Positions 1-12,394 of a stretch of DNA of 64,000 bases are shown piece by piece. Numbering within the stretch: position 1 is the first letter of the stretch; each line of letters starts with the position of its first letter. Both the position numbers and the translations under genes were made by a program. The notes beneath the pieces were generated by a model. The model was not told where the DNA came from and did no database searches. It worked only from the letters and a program-made list of their open reading frames with translations. The DNA is from Rhynochetos jubatus (Eukaryota > Chordata > Aves > Eurypygiformes > Rhynochetidae): NCBI GenBank assembly GCA_027574665.1, contig CM050657.1, positions 29,883,408-29,947,407 on the forward strand. Reading direction: 5' to 3'.

Positions 1-1116
1 AGATATGGGCTGCCAGATTTATTTTACAAATGTACCTGATTTACATTTTTGGTTAGGTGTTTGTAACTTTGCACATTATCTTCCTTTAATTCAGAGCTTT
101 TAATTACATGGGAATGTTCAAGTTCAGTCAAAAGAGTACTGTGGATGTTAAAATGCTGGGTATTGCAGTTATATTTCTAGAAACAAAAAAAAGAAAGGCA
201 TGATGAAAGAGGAATAGCTCATTTTCTGAATTCATAAAGGCAGCAAATTAACATGGGATAAATCATACTCTACAAGCAGCACACTTTCTGTTTGTACTTT
301 TGGATACACTTGCAATCACAGCAGCATATAAATTATATTTACTCTTACTCCTGCCATGGAAAAGACTGAAAAATGTCAAATATCTGACAAAAGGTGAGTG
401 TGAATGTGTTTTATTGCCCTGATGCTAGAGGAAAAAACAAGTTTTCTATTGTGTCATCTACCATCAACCACAGAGCTGAGGTGTGCTCAGTAAGAAGGGA
501 CCTTTTTCCCCCTCCCCACCTGCTTCTTTTGGTCTTGAGCCGGCCTACACTGGTTGCAGATTTAAACAGGCTGGTAGTTAGGAGGGTCATGCTGCAGTGA
601 TTCCATCCTGCTTCAGCCTACAGCCACAGCCCTCACCTGGTTTTCTAGCAAAATGATGCAAAGCTGCCCCCACTTTCCTGGAACAGTTGATTCCCTCTAA
701 TCTCATGGGATTAGCTATAAAATTAGGAGAGTTAGGTTAAAACAAACAAACAAGAAGTGAGGCAGGCGTGGAAAGTTCTCCTATCAAGCTTAAGAGGGGA
801 TTAAAATAGCTTCCAGGATTAATATGGGAAAATACTCTGAGACACAACTGAATCAGCAGTGACAATGCCATTGACATACGCAGCAGACACCGTTTTTCTG
901 GAGTGATATGTGTCTGTACATAAAGCAGTGCTTGTGAGCTTCCAGGCCTCTAACTTCTTTCAAAAATATTTTGGACATCTGTAAACTGAGTTGCAGAATA
1001 GTCAGCAGGTACAGCATAAAGCGTGTGCTGGCTGGCTACAGACAAGCGAGATGACAGTACAGTGATGAAATCAACGCTTGCCTGCAGGAGGTTGTCTTAC
1101 ACAAAGACAACTACGA

Positions 1117-1549
1117 TGATTAGGGGCCTGGAGCACCTTCCACCTGAGGAAAGGCTGAGAGAGCTGGGGCTGTTCAGCTTGGAGAAGAGGAGGCTGAGGG
1201 GGATCTTATCAATGCTGATCAATATCTAAAGGGTGGGTGTCAGGAGGATGGGGCCAGGCTCTGCTCAGGGGTGTCCAGTGACAGGACCAGGGGCAATGGC
1301 CATAAACCAGCAAACAGAAGGTTCAACCTGAACATGAGGAAACCCTTGTGCCCTGTGAGGGTGACAGAGCACTGGGACAGGCTGCCCAGAGTGGTGGGGG
1401 AGTTTCTTTCCTTGGAGACTTTCCAAAGCCGCCTGGACTTGTTCCTGTGTGATCTGCTCTGGGTGATCCTGCTGTGGCAGGGGGGTTGGACTAGATGATC
1501 TCTAGAGGTCCCTTCCACCCCTACCACTCTGTGAATCTGTGAACCTGTG
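1117..1549 (+). mobile_element. CR1 LINE 3' fragment with ORF2 tail
   Basis: This is a 5'-truncated avian CR1. The first part still encodes the end of the CR1 ORF2 protein ([20 protein letters not shown], then KRRLRG). The 3' UTR follows, with the hallmarks GGGACAGGCTGCCCAGAG, GGTTGGACTAGATGATCTC and GAGGTCCCTTCCA, and it ends in the tail series CTGTGAATCTGTGAA. It lies in PCOLCE2 intron 6, antisense to the gene. Confidence 0.93.
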
Positions 1550-3117
1550 TCATTTGCTTTCCAGACTGAGAAGGTATGCTTGTTTTGGGCATATGTGCAG
1601 TGCCTACTGCAGAGTATCTCCAAGAATATGTTGAGTGATACACAGATACTAATGTCAGGTACACACATAAGATAAAAATATAACCTCTATATTAATGGCA
1701 ACTCAGAGCTGCATCTGGTAAAGTTTATACGAGTCTAAAAACACAGTGCCAAGTGAATAATTAAAAAGAAACGAACTTTGCTTCCTTACCGAAGTTGCTT
1801 GAACAATAATTGCTTTCAAGAGACCCGCTCCTTTTGCACTTTTGCTGGCACAGGGCAACTGTAGGTTTCACAACTTTTTGAAGAGCAAAAGGTAAACAGA
1901 AATTTAAATGAGGTATTTGATACAAATGCAAAGCAGCATGTTTAAAAAAAAGAAAGATGAATAATCCTGGTGTATGCAGTAACTGGATCTGGTATTGCTA
2001 GGGATGTTCACCACAATAATAGGCCTTTTCTCTGCCATCACCTCCAAGCATCTTTTCGTTAGTCTCAGCTGTATCTGTTCCAGTGACCGGATAGAATGGG
2101 ATGTTAGAGAAAACTTAAATTTGATGGTGGTGTGATCTTAAATATGGAAGTTATTTAGTGTTGCTGCCTGCTGCAAGACAGCTCTAGCAGTACACTGAAA
2201 GTGTCATTCCACTGTATGAGAGTAACACTTCCGAGGGAGGGAGTGGCCTTTTATCTGAAATTATTGGACTCTAAAGGAAGAGACCAGAGTTCAGATTCCT
2301 GACTATTTTCTGGGTTTTTCAGATAGCTTCATGACATGCAGTACAGTGTAAGTTTTACTGATGGCGTTTTGACACACAGCACAGTATTTGCGGTATCTAT
2401 CTGATATTAGGGGTTGACATTTCCTTTCTGAAGCTGAATTCTTTGTTTATAAACAGGTGAATACACTTTGGGTTTTGCTCCTCCTTGGGTGGATGTTGTT
2501 AGTCTTTGTACTTTGCTCAGCTAACACCTTCTACATAATGTATTGGGATGCAGCATTTTTAAGGCTTTTATGTCCTTTTCAAATTTGTTTGGAATTGGTC
2601 AATGTCATAATTAGTGGAAACATGGAGCTGAGATGGACAGATTAAAAAAACCCCCAAACCCCTACATAACCCTAATTTCCAAGAAAACTAAATTATTTAT
2701 GATGAATATCTTTGTGGTTTTTTACTTTCTTTAGAGTGGAGCATTTTGCAGAAGTTTTATTCAGCCTATACTTTGTGTAAAAGAACTTATGACTAATTTT
2801 CCAATCAGTAATTTATACTTGTACTTCTCTTTTAATCGAATGAATTAATTCTTTACTAATTTTGCACGTTTCTGAGGTTCAACTGAATGACATTAAAATT
2901 ACTTTGTCTTCAGTGTTATGCCCATAACTGTTAGATGATCTGCAAACATTTTATATGGATTTGGGGTTGTTTTGGTTTTTGTTTGGTTTTTTTTTTTTCA
3001 GTCTTCACATGATTGCTATTCAGTGAGACTCTTTAGAATGTTAAATGCTTTCCACAAGAAAAAGCATTCTGAAGAGCAAATTCCTGTGTTGATGCAGCTG
3101 TAGCCTCAGTCCTACGG

Positions 3118-3656
3118 TGTCGTGGTTTAGCCTTATCTGGCAATTGAGTGCCACAGTTACTCACTCATTTCCAGATCAGAGGAATTAAAAGGAAACAACC
3201 AAGGGAAGCTCGTAAAAGTTGAGATAAGAACTATTTAATTATATAAATGAAACTTATAGTAGTACTAATAATACTGCTAATTATAAGTGATTAAAGCAAT
3301 AGAAAATAGCACATAGGATACAGTATCTCACCACCCACGAACTGACACAGCCAGATTCCAAAACAGCAAGCAAAATCCGGGTGGAGAGGGAAGAAAAACA
3401 ACTCCGAGCCCAATAGTCAAAAGAAACCCCCCAGCCAAGCCCGAGTGCGGGGAGAAAGAAAACCGCCAACCCCCCACCCTGCTTCTCTGCTAAGAGCCAC
3501 GCCAAGAGCTAACAAAAGCTTCTAATGACCCAGCTATCATGTGCCCAGCCTGACCGCTGAGCCTGACATACCAGGGAGTGAAACAAGATCCCTCGGCTGC
3601 TGTGGCCAGCTAGCTCTGGGCAGGAGAGCAGCTCCTTCCTGCCTGAAACCAGCACG
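3118..3656 (+). mobile_element. Solo LTR of an avian ERV (TGTCGTGGTTTA family)
   Basis: The sequence begins TGTCGTGGTTTAGCCTTATC and ends GCCTGAAACCAGCACG. It aligns along its whole length with the LTR at 55970-56531, sharing for example the CTATTTAAT block, AATAGAAAATAG, GCCAAGAGCTAACAAA and TAATGACCCAGCTATCA. No internal viral sequence follows, so it is a solo LTR left by recombination. Possible target-site remnants (TACGG before, TACAA after) match at only three of five bases. It is inserted in PCOLCE2 intron 6 in antisense orientation. Confidence 0.85.
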
Positions 3657-6015
3657 TACAATCTGATATACAAGATCATGGAGTGAAATTCCCACTGCCT
3701 TCACTTCCACTGCTGGGATGTGTCGGCATAGTTCTTTCCTACTGGTGTGTATTTCTAAAAATATTTTTAATTATATGCTGAGTTGCTTTTTATAAAGTGA
3801 CTCTGTGTAGAATACAATGTAGAAATAATACACTATCTTCAGCTCCTAGAACATTAAACTAAATTATAATTTTCCAATTATTATTTTAAATTACAGTTAG
3901 TGCTTGGCAGGGTGCCATGCCATTTAATTAGTTTTCCTGTCTCACAGTGTCAGTTGCTAGGCCAGGCAAGTACCGCCTATCACAACGCCACAGGCAGCCC
4001 AACAGAAACTAAGAATTAAACGTTCCTTGAGTCTCATTTCAGTGCCCATGGTGCAAAGGTAAGTGTAGCAGGTAGATGAGTCACAGGTGCATGCCAGTAT
4101 GGCAGCTGCCAGAAATTTATTGAGGTGCTCTGGTTTTTCCAATTTAAAACCTGGATTATGCATTACAAAATACTCTTCATTGGGATAGTTTGTTGGGGTT
4201 TTTTTTGTGCTAACACTTCGAGTTTTACTTTTGATTTTAGTAATGTTGGTTGGTGAGTAATTTCGCTACAATTTGTCAGCAGAAGCTGCCTGTTGTGTGC
4301 ACAGACGAGTAAGGCACTTTACCAAAATATGAATTGAAGAAGATCTGAATTTGGTTTAGTTGCCTACCATCTTACATGCAGCCATGTTGACAGATAAATG
4401 CATGACCTGATCCAGTGCAATAGGAAAATCAATTCCTTAACCACATGTACTGGATTAATCTTCATTACTTTTATTAATGTATTATATAGCATATATTTAT
4501 TTCATCAATTAATAATATGTTTATGTAAAATAAACACTAAGGTAATTCTTGAAAGTGGCTACGAAAGTTAAGTATTTGATTAATGCCTGGAGTTCTGCGC
4601 AAGCTTGAACAGGTCTGATTTGCAAGATAAGCTAAGTTTATTTGAACTGGACATCTCTGAATGCAAATGATCAGAAATTTAACTAAACTGTAGAGATTCA
4701 GTGTGCTTTGGTTTGTTTTTAACACCAGAAATGCCTACACCATGCAGAACTGATCAGACATTGAAAGGACTTCTTCATTCTGTCTGCCTGACTGTCCTTT
4801 TGAAAACCTTCCTTCTGTTGTCCTCTCTCAGATGACTTTGTATTTTTATTTTCTAACACTGATGACATAAAAAATTATTTGGAATTAATTAGTAAACTAC
4901 ACCACTTTTGCATGTGCACACACAAACAGCTCACAGAACAAAACTCAGTGGCAAAACCCTCAACACAAATGCTATGTGAGATATCTGACAGCCTGGATTA
5001 GTGGAGACCAAGTGTTTGAACTAAAAACTTCATTAAGGAGTGCTTTATAGTGAAGAAGAGCTGAATTATTTATTATTAGAATAGCAGCCACATCAGACTG
5101 ATTTACAGGTCATTAGGATTTCATTTTTATAATGTTTATTTTCATCTATTTTAAATACTTTTCATTATTGGTATTTAAGCACCACAGCTTCTTGGTTTCC
5201 TGCTGACAAGACAATCTGTCCTGACTTTTGATGTGTTTTAAGTACAAATCAGGTTACAAAAGCATCATAAATAATTTGTTTTTCTGATATAACTGTGTCT
5301 TAAATCTCTCACATTCAGGTTATAGAAATTGTAAGAATTTACCTCTTCACTGTCTCAGTAATGAGGTAGTTCTGGCAATACCTTCAGAGAAATCCTCCTT
5401 TGATCTTTCATATATACTATCTAGTCTTAAATATAAAAGGGAACTTATTTTTAGTGTGACATACTTCTTTGTAAGTTCCAATCTCTGAATTTTTAAAATA
5501 AAAGTAACTCTAGGAGTGTCATATTGACAGAATGTCGACAGAATCTGAGGAGGGCTCAGGTGGCTTCCATACAATTTGCTTGATCTTAATAACTAGATGA
5601 AGAAAAACATGGTCAGATTTTTACATATTAACTTGTGTAGAAGAAAGAATTATTTTAAATAAAACTATTTCCTGAAATATTTAGAACTTCTTACACAAAA
5701 GAATCTTGCTCATCCATTCTTCTGTGGAATTTGCTAGTTAGCTGTCAAAAATGGAGAGGAGACAGGAAAATTCTCTCAGCTGGAGCAAGTTACCATTACA
5801 CTGAACTCTCACCTGAATAGATTTCCTTTTAATAATGTTAAGTAGATTCTCCCTTGAGTATATTAATTTTAATTGATGCCCTCCACATTTGAAATACTAA
5901 CAAACCGTAAAACTGTAACCTTTAATATACTTTATATTACATTCTTCCGTAATCCTTTCCTTGTCCTGGAATAGTTTATTTTTCAAAGAAATAAAATAAA
6001 GCCGATAAAACTTAC

Positions 6016-6170
6016 TTGAGGTAGTAGGGACTGCTGTGGTAGTAGGTGGAACTGTAGTTGTGGGTAACTTTTTTGGTCTAAATTTATAATGGCCAATAAA
6101 ACCATCAGCTGTTAAGCTTAAATCAGACAAAAACTGAATGAGCAACTCATTTCTCTCAGACAGAATAGGC
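6016..6170 (-). CDS. PCOLCE2: PCOLCE2 coding exon 6: end of CUB2 and start of Thr-rich linker
   Basis: On the minus strand the exon begins after a TTTATTTCAG acceptor with the third base of a split Val codon and encodes residues 243-293 of the deduced protein. It supplies the last CUB2 strands (PILSERNELLIQF, then SDLSLTADGFIGHY). Asp258, in the SD pair, is the usual third calcium ligand of CUB domains. The CUB ends at FRPKK and runs straight into a Thr/Pro-rich linker (PTTTVPPTTTAVPTTS), which looks suited to O-glycosylation and joins the CUB pair to the C-terminal NTR domain. The exon closes with TCA-A and a consensus GTAAGT donor. The next exon was not found in the window. The linker differs from the mammalian one as remembered, while the CUB part is almost unchanged, which is normal for this family. 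Confidence 0.93.
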
Positions 6171-7586
6171 CTGAAATAAAAAACCAAAATATTTCCGTTG
6201 TTTTGAATGTCAAAGGCAAAAAGCATTAATAGCATTCTTCTTACAAAAAAAACCCAAACAAACAAAAGAGAGGACACTTCACTAATTGGTCTGAATGCAG
6301 TACCTGCCCCCAGACTAGTACTGAAACACATGGTTGTTTGCTGGCATGTCAGACAGTGGTGTTTTAAGTGTGAAACTCATTCTGAGGAATCATCTAAACC
6401 TCTGATTCCTGAAGGTTATGTCAAGGTTATGAGTATCTTTAAATTCTTCTGTGTGACTTCACTTCCATGGGATAGCAGGGGCTAGGTTAACACCATGGGA
6501 AATTATAGGAATCCTCAGTATATAGTGGAGATAAGTAAATGTTGGGGTTTAAAATTCATTTTTATTTAATGAAAAACTAAAAATAAAATTGTTTGTGTTG
6601 TTATTTCTGTGCGCTCAGGTTTTGTCAATGATTGGCTATTCATTACCAAGGCCCAATGGAGATATTTTCTTAGGATTTGAAATGTCATGAACTAGCACTG
6701 TGCAGCGTATTAGTTTTCAGTTCATAAACTGCACAGTACCGCCTGTGACTGTGTCTTTGGATGTAGTGCCATGAGGCTTCGTTCAGTACTACTGTTAGAG
6801 AAAATTGTGTGGAGTGCAAGTCTAGCCAAAGCAGCACTTCTGTCACTCCTGTGAGCTTTCCACAGGCCTTGTCTCAATGTTCATTAATCATTAGTAACAC
6901 AGAGTTTTCAAGCAAAACCATGGGGTTTTTTGAAAGAGGAAGAACACTAGATATAAGGGTAATAGAATCTTGGTGAGGAGAGAAGAAAACAGAAAGTGGT
7001 TTTAAGATGTAATTTTACTAAAAGGACTCTGTTGTTTCTTCCCAGCAAGTATGACAGAGTCCATGAGCAGCAGTTCTCCAAAACACTTCACCAGGCCTTT
7101 GAAGTAAAAACTTGTGATCATCTACCAGACTTTTGGCAGGTGTTTCAGAAATCAGTTTTGTCTGATGGCAGAGTCTGACATAACCAACAGTAAATGCCTG
7201 GTAACCTGAACTCTGTGCATTTACAGGTGCCGCGGTAGTTGCACAGCGTTTCTTGCTGTCGCACTGACATAGTCCATGGGGATAGCAGGGCACTGCTTAT
7301 CAGCTGCCTGAGAGCTGCGTTCTGCGTCCTGAGCGCCAGGACTGCAACAACAAATCTGAAAGATCTGACCGAGTCTGTGTCCCCTGTCTTTTCAAAAAGG
7401 CTTTTTGTCTGAGGGGCAGGGGATTTATTTTGAGTAATTACTTCTCCTAATAAACTGTTATTATTATGTATGCCATTCACTTATATATCACAGTAATTGT
7501 ATTTAGGCTTCAGGTATGTGGTTACAGTGTATGCTGGCTGGTCTGCTGCTGGATCTGAATTCACCTCTGCAACCAACAAATGTGTT

Positions 7587-7886
7587 CAAGGACTTTTTAT
7601 ACAAGGGCCTGTAGTGACAGGACAAGGGGTAACAGGTTTAAATTGACAGTGGGAAGATTTAGATTGGATGTCAGGAAAAAATTCTTCCCGGAGAGGGTGG
7701 GGAGCACTGGGACAGGTTGCCCAGAGAAGCTGTGGATGCCCCATCCCTGGCAGTGTCCAAGGCCAGGCTGGATGAGGCTTGGAGCAACCTGGTCTAGTGG
7801 TGGGTGTCCCTGCCCATGGCAGGGGGCTTGGAACTGGATGGTCTTTAAGGTCCCTTCCAACCCGAACCATTCTGTGATTCTACGAT
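7587..7886 (+). mobile_element. CR1 LINE 3' UTR fragment
   Basis: The fragment starts in the segment AAGGGCCTGTAGTGACAGGA and runs through GGGACAGGTTGCCCAGAGAA, GATGCCCCATCCCTGG and GGTCCCTTCCAACCCGAACC to the tail ATTCTGTGATTCTACGATC. It is close in sequence to the element at 38107-38692, so it is a relatively young subfamily compared with the copy at 1117. It lies in PCOLCE2 intron 5, antisense to the gene. Confidence 0.94.
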
Positions 7887-8627
7887 CTACTTTACTCACA
7901 CTTCTGATGTATACCGTTTCTGTTACGGAATGCAACGTTACTTATCAGTATCGCCTGGTTAATGAGTTCCACCTTGCATAGTTACTGTGTCAGACACTTT
8001 TTATACTTTATATTTACACAATATATATACTCTTTACATTTACACAATACTCTTTATAGAAGGCTCACTTCACAGTTCAGTTCACACACCATGATTTATG
8101 GTTCTTTTACAACACCAGTCTTGCCCTTAATGTTTTTCTGAACCAGGTTGAACCAGGAACAATGGGGAAGGAGAGCTAATTACTAGCCTCACGCAAAAAA
8201 TGCTATCGCTAGACCTGATTATGTAGTTGCAGTGCCATTGTTTGGGTTGGGGGTGGTTTTTGGGGGTGGGAGGCTGGAGGAGATGGGTTGTTTTTTGAGG
8301 GATGGCTGAGTTGTGGATTGAGGGGGCTTGAGGGCAGCAATTTGATAGCAAAGCTGGTGAAAGCCTGCTGTGCTACCCAGCAGGCTCGGGAAAGCACTGT
8401 GTGGCACAAGGGAATGTGCCTTGGCATAGATGGAAGCAGTGATGCAAGGAGCAGCCAGGGACTGAGCAGAAGGGAAGTGGCTGAGGTGGAAATGAGTCAG
8501 ATAAAGTGAGTAATGAGCCAAGGGGCTACAGTTTAGCTGGACCCTTGTACGTCAGTATCCATAATCAACACATGCATATTAAGCACTGTTAGTGTTCAAC
8601 TACCATTAATACTGGTGTCATACCAAT

Positions 8628-8655
8628 ATTAGCATTAGCATTAGCATTAGCATTG
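8628..8655. repeat. Short (TTAGCA)n microsatellite
   Basis: About four tandem copies of a six-base unit (ATTAGC register) are present, flanked by degenerate ATTAGTGTT motifs on both sides from about 8588 to 8670. The array is too short to be a satellite of note. It lies within PCOLCE2 intron 5. Confidence 0.85.
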
Positions 8656-8911
8656 GTGTTATTAGTGTTCTAATGAGACTTGGGGACAGGATAGAACATG
8701 GCTTGGAGCCAGGGTGAGTTACAGAGGGAGAGAGAAAAGGTAAAAAACCTAGGCAGAGACAAGATACTAGGTAACTCCTACAAGTTCAACTGGAGGTAGA
8801 AGATGTGCTTTTAATTTTAAAAAGAATAAAAATCTTTCAGAAGTCTAGTGCAGAACTGCTAGCAAAATGATACGTAATGGTAGTGAAGTTCATAAGTTAG
8901 AAGTTACTTAC

Positions 8912-9048
8912 ACTGGTGGACTGTCTCCGCAATACTTCCCAATTCTTTTAGCATCATTGATTTCCCCACCGTTAAACACTGCGACGTAGTCGTAACGGCA
9001 GTAGTTGTCTCTCTCCACATCAAACTTCTCAAACTTTAACTCTATTAG
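8912..9048 (-). CDS. PCOLCE2: PCOLCE2 coding exon 5: middle of CUB2
   Basis: Read on the minus strand, the exon follows a TTCTCTGCAG acceptor and encodes residues 197-241 plus two bases of residue 242. It starts [20 protein letters not shown] and continues [20 protein letters not shown]. It holds the second disulfide pair of CUB2 (Cys213, Cys236) and the acidic calcium-site residues expected in CUB domains (Glu208 and Asp216 of the CRYDYV motif). The end could be placed at CCACCA or CCACCAGT. I chose the latter because it leaves a GTAAGT donor and joins exon 6 in frame to give SPPVPIL, matching the mammalian SPPAPIV arrangement. Confidence 0.94.
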
Positions 9049-12000
9049 CTGCAGAGAACGTGTAAATAACTCATTAAGGCTTTGATATCCAGAATTTATT
9101 AATGCTTCTTATAGTAAGTGACCTCTTCATATAAAGTACTAACTCATTTTTCTTTCCATAAGGGAAAAGCCCTTAATCCACTGAACTGTGCAGTACTTTA
9201 ATCCATGTGACTTCTCTCCATCAAATAGTTCAATGTATGACTAACATTCTATAAAACATTTTGTTCTCAAGCATATGCAAGTAACTTCAGATAAAGTTAT
9301 TTTTATGACTGAATGAAAACAGAGTAGTAGGTGTTACGTTGCTTTTAAAATAACTAACATATCTAAAGCACAAAAAAAGGGGCTTTTTGGGTCATTGTAT
9401 CATTCAAGATATGCTAAAGAAAAAACAAGGGTGAAGTTGCTAAGAGCCATTTCATTGACTTCATTAAGAGCAGGGTTTGAATCACTGTGGTTGTCAATGC
9501 TGTGTTTACTTGATATGGAAATAAAAAGGTCAAAACCAAATATATTGATAGAAAGAAAATTAGAAATGGTAAGACTAAAACCCAAGAGACAGGAAGTAGT
9601 TAAAGGAATTGTGTTTCCATGCATGATTTCCATAAATGTTGGGGCTTTACAAGTCATAAGTGAGAACTAGTATAACTCCGGTATTTCCAGTACTGATGCT
9701 ATTATCTCCAGTATGACTTGTATTTATGGGCTTTTCCAATTAAGAAAGAAAAACAATGGACAAGAAATGCAATTTACTACTCTGAAGTCCTGCATTATGA
9801 TCCTGTCAGTTGTCTATAGCAAGGAAGGAAAACACAATAAAACTGCACGATTCAGGGGTAAGATATGCATTTAGGTTGCTTCTTTATATGAAGCACAACA
9901 GTATTTAAATCACCTTCCCATAAATACCACAAATGAGGATTCAATGACAACACTGAATTGTGTTGATTGTAGATATGCAGGATTTCTCTTTCAAGGTCTG
10001 TCTCAAAGATGGTATTAAATCTTTTAAGACTATACAAATCAAAGCAGTCACTTGTGCATTGCATGTACTTTATTTGATTAACTGACATAGTAAAAATGAT
10101 CTTGTTCTACACAGAATCACAGACCAGTTTGGGTTGGAAGGGACCTTAAAGACCATCCAGTTCCACCCCTCTGCCATGGGCAGGGACATCTTCCACTAGA
10201 CCAGGTTGCTCAAAGCCTCAGTCTGGCCTTGAACACTTTCAGGGATGGGGCATCTACAGCTTCTTTGGGCAACCCGTTCCATAGTTCCTGGGCAACATCC
10301 ATAGTAATGACAGTGCTATCACTGTCTTAGGTTTGCCTGCATATGCTTTTGCACAGTTCAGATGTGTACGGTGTCATTTTGTTTCCCATAAAGGATGAGT
10401 AACCTAGGGGCACTTGGTTTGAGAGATGAGTAACAGGCTTGTTTCAAAAACCTTGTCATCATGGTAAAATAATGCACTTTAAATTCAAGTACCCTTCTGA
10501 GTAATACTCTTGTGATCAAAAGAGATGCTATAGAAAGAAGTAATGCAACTGGGAGCAGAAATGCTAGCATTTTCCATAGCAGGCAAAACAGCAGGCCATA
10601 ATATCTATTTTACTATTGTTCGTAAGTGCACTTTGCACTAATAAAGAAGTATTTCATGACAGAATAGCAGCCTTTTACCATCGTGAGAAGCTCCTCCATC
10701 TTCTGTAATAAATGAAGTAATTGCTGGTTTGTAATAGAAGCAAAAGAGTGCCTTGTTTTACTGCTCACATGCTTGTGAACGGGAGGTAGAGACAATGGCA
10801 CCTCAGCTTTGGCAAATGTACGACTAAACAGCTTTTCATGTGCACTTGCAGAAAGATGCTTATTCACTACTTCCTCAAAAATGGCTTTTGTCAAAATTCT
10901 ACCTCATTTGCATGCAAACAACCACTGCTGCAGTACATGAAAAATATATATTTGGAAACTTGCAGATGTATGGACAGGAACTTCAAAAGGCAGGAGATAT
11001 AATGCCCTTATTTTTATGCTTACATAGCCTTTCTTAAATCTTCTCTACAGGCTTAGGAAAAGTTTTTAGGCTTATCTAGAGATATTTGGAAAGAACCAAA
11101 GTAATCTGAAGTTTACAGATAAAGTTTTAAAAATCACTGTCTATCTACGGGATTGTTAAATGACCTGTATCTAGCAAGCAAGGAATGTGGATTAAAGAGG
11201 AGTACAGGAAGGACTAAGCTGACATATTGCTTCAGTTCAAGGAGAAAATATCTTGGTAAATGGAAAAGTATGAAAGATCTGAAGAACATATTTATCTGAG
11301 GCAGCTTTTTTATTTGGAGGATTATGGTCATGAGCAGAAGATTAAGAGGAAAGTCGTCTTTACATGTAGGGGAATTTAAAAAGCTGGACATGGTTAAGAA
11401 AAGCAACCTAGCAAACATGCTTGGTGACAAAAACATTCAATCATTGTAGACTTCCTGCTGAGGTTCAGAGCAGATGGCTCAGCAACAACCAGAAGATGTG
11501 AAGCTATGATTGAGATTAGCCCTACAGCTAGGGAACACACTTGTGTTTGCCATGTCTGGCAAATGAGCCTTCTTGGTCTGCTGCCACATCTCTTCAGGTC
11601 TTAATGAAGTGGTAACATATGCTCTGATGGCATCAGGCTAGTTAAGCAAGCATGTCATAAGAACCTTCAAAATATGAATTAAAACAAACTTTGTGAAACA
11701 TACATTGAAAATCCCTGTGCAGGACACATTGGAATATACTCCCTGTAAGCAGAATAGAATAATTTCTGGTTTTAGTAAGTTCGGCCAGCTCTGCCTGGGT
11801 ACCTCAATAACAAACTGCAGCAACACCAAAAATGTGACAGATGTTGTTAGGCTTAAACCTAGCATTGGTGGTCATCATGTTTGGTCCTGAGGTGGTCACC
11901 TGCCCTAACTCAATTTGTATGATGTTTTGTTAATTAACATCTGTTGTAAAAGCCTCACCAGTCACAGATGCTTTTAGAAGTTTAGTTTAGGGGTATGTAT

Positions 12001-12269
12001 GAATACACAGAAGAGGACATACAATGTTGAGAAAGCCTAGGAGTTGCCAGAGTGAGCCAGGTAGTACCTGAGAGGAAGGCAGGTACTGCTGGAGTGGAGG
12101 TGTGCCTGCACTTCTTGCATGTACCCACCTTTATGTTTCAGCCAGATCGTGTTTCTATTGTTTCAGTGCGAGGCAGGCAGCGTGCTGTGCAAGTGGCTGT
12201 TGAGGAGGTGCTAGCCCTTGCAGGCAATGGAAACTGGGCCACACCGGCTGGGCGAGGGAACGGCCTTAC
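9049..12269 (-). other. PCOLCE2: PCOLCE2 intron 4
   Basis: AT-rich intron between the two CUB2 exons, with a GTAAGG donor and a TTCTCTGCAG acceptor. It contains one CR1 fragment (10112-10293). Otherwise I see no gene, RNA or repeat. Confidence 0.75.
10112..10293 (-). mobile_element. CR1 LINE 3' fragment
   Basis: The plus strand reads CAGAATCACAGACCAGTTTG followed by GGTTGGAAGGGACCTTAAAG and GATGGGGCATCTACAGC, which is the reverse complement of the CR1 3' UTR. The 3' tail lies at the 10112 side. The fragment is in the same orientation as PCOLCE2 and is truncated near the CCGTTCC segment. Confidence 0.93.
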
Positions 12270-12394
12270 CTGGTTCTTCGGGGCGACGATGTGCCAGGAG
12301 CAGGTGACTCCTGCTGGGTAGTCTCGCTCTGGCCAGTTGGGCGTCTGGAAGGACCCCGACGGCTTCTCCAGTCGTCCCCCACAGTACTGATCCC
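12270..12394 (-). CDS. PCOLCE2: PCOLCE2 coding exon 4: start of CUB2
   Basis: The exon follows a CTTGCAG acceptor on the minus strand and encodes residues 156-196 after completing Gly155. Its product runs [20 protein letters not shown] and [21 protein letters not shown], the N-terminal half of CUB2 with its first disulfide pair (Cys159, Cys186). The donor is CAG-GTAAGG and the exon ends in phase 0. The exon is GC-rich compared with its AT-rich intron flanks, as is common for conserved avian exons. The CUB1/CUB2 junction falls exactly at the exon 3/exon 4 border. Confidence 0.94.

Larger units (their letters stand above)
1..6015 (-). other. PCOLCE2: PCOLCE2 intron 6 (partial)
   Basis: Apart from the CR1 fragment and the solo LTR, this AT-rich intronic DNA shows no exon I can recognise. 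I looked on the minus strand for the cysteine-rich start of the NTR domain and the SSDF-type segment that should follow the linker and did not find them. Small features are a T13 run near 2987-2999 and scattered AT-rich stretches near 4470-4530. Confidence 0.7.
6171..8911 (-). other. PCOLCE2: PCOLCE2 intron 5
   Basis: The intron has a GTAAGT donor and a TTTATTTCAG acceptor. It contains the CR1 fragment at 7587-7886 and a short (TTAGCA)n run at about 8628-8655. Nothing else is recognisable, and the open frames here are short and unlike any known protein. Confidence 0.75.

Noticed and set aside
1..6015. Search for PCOLCE2 NTR-domain exons in the left end of the window
   Set aside because: No minus-strand segment matched the cysteine-rich NTR start with proper splice sites; the exons are probably outside the window.
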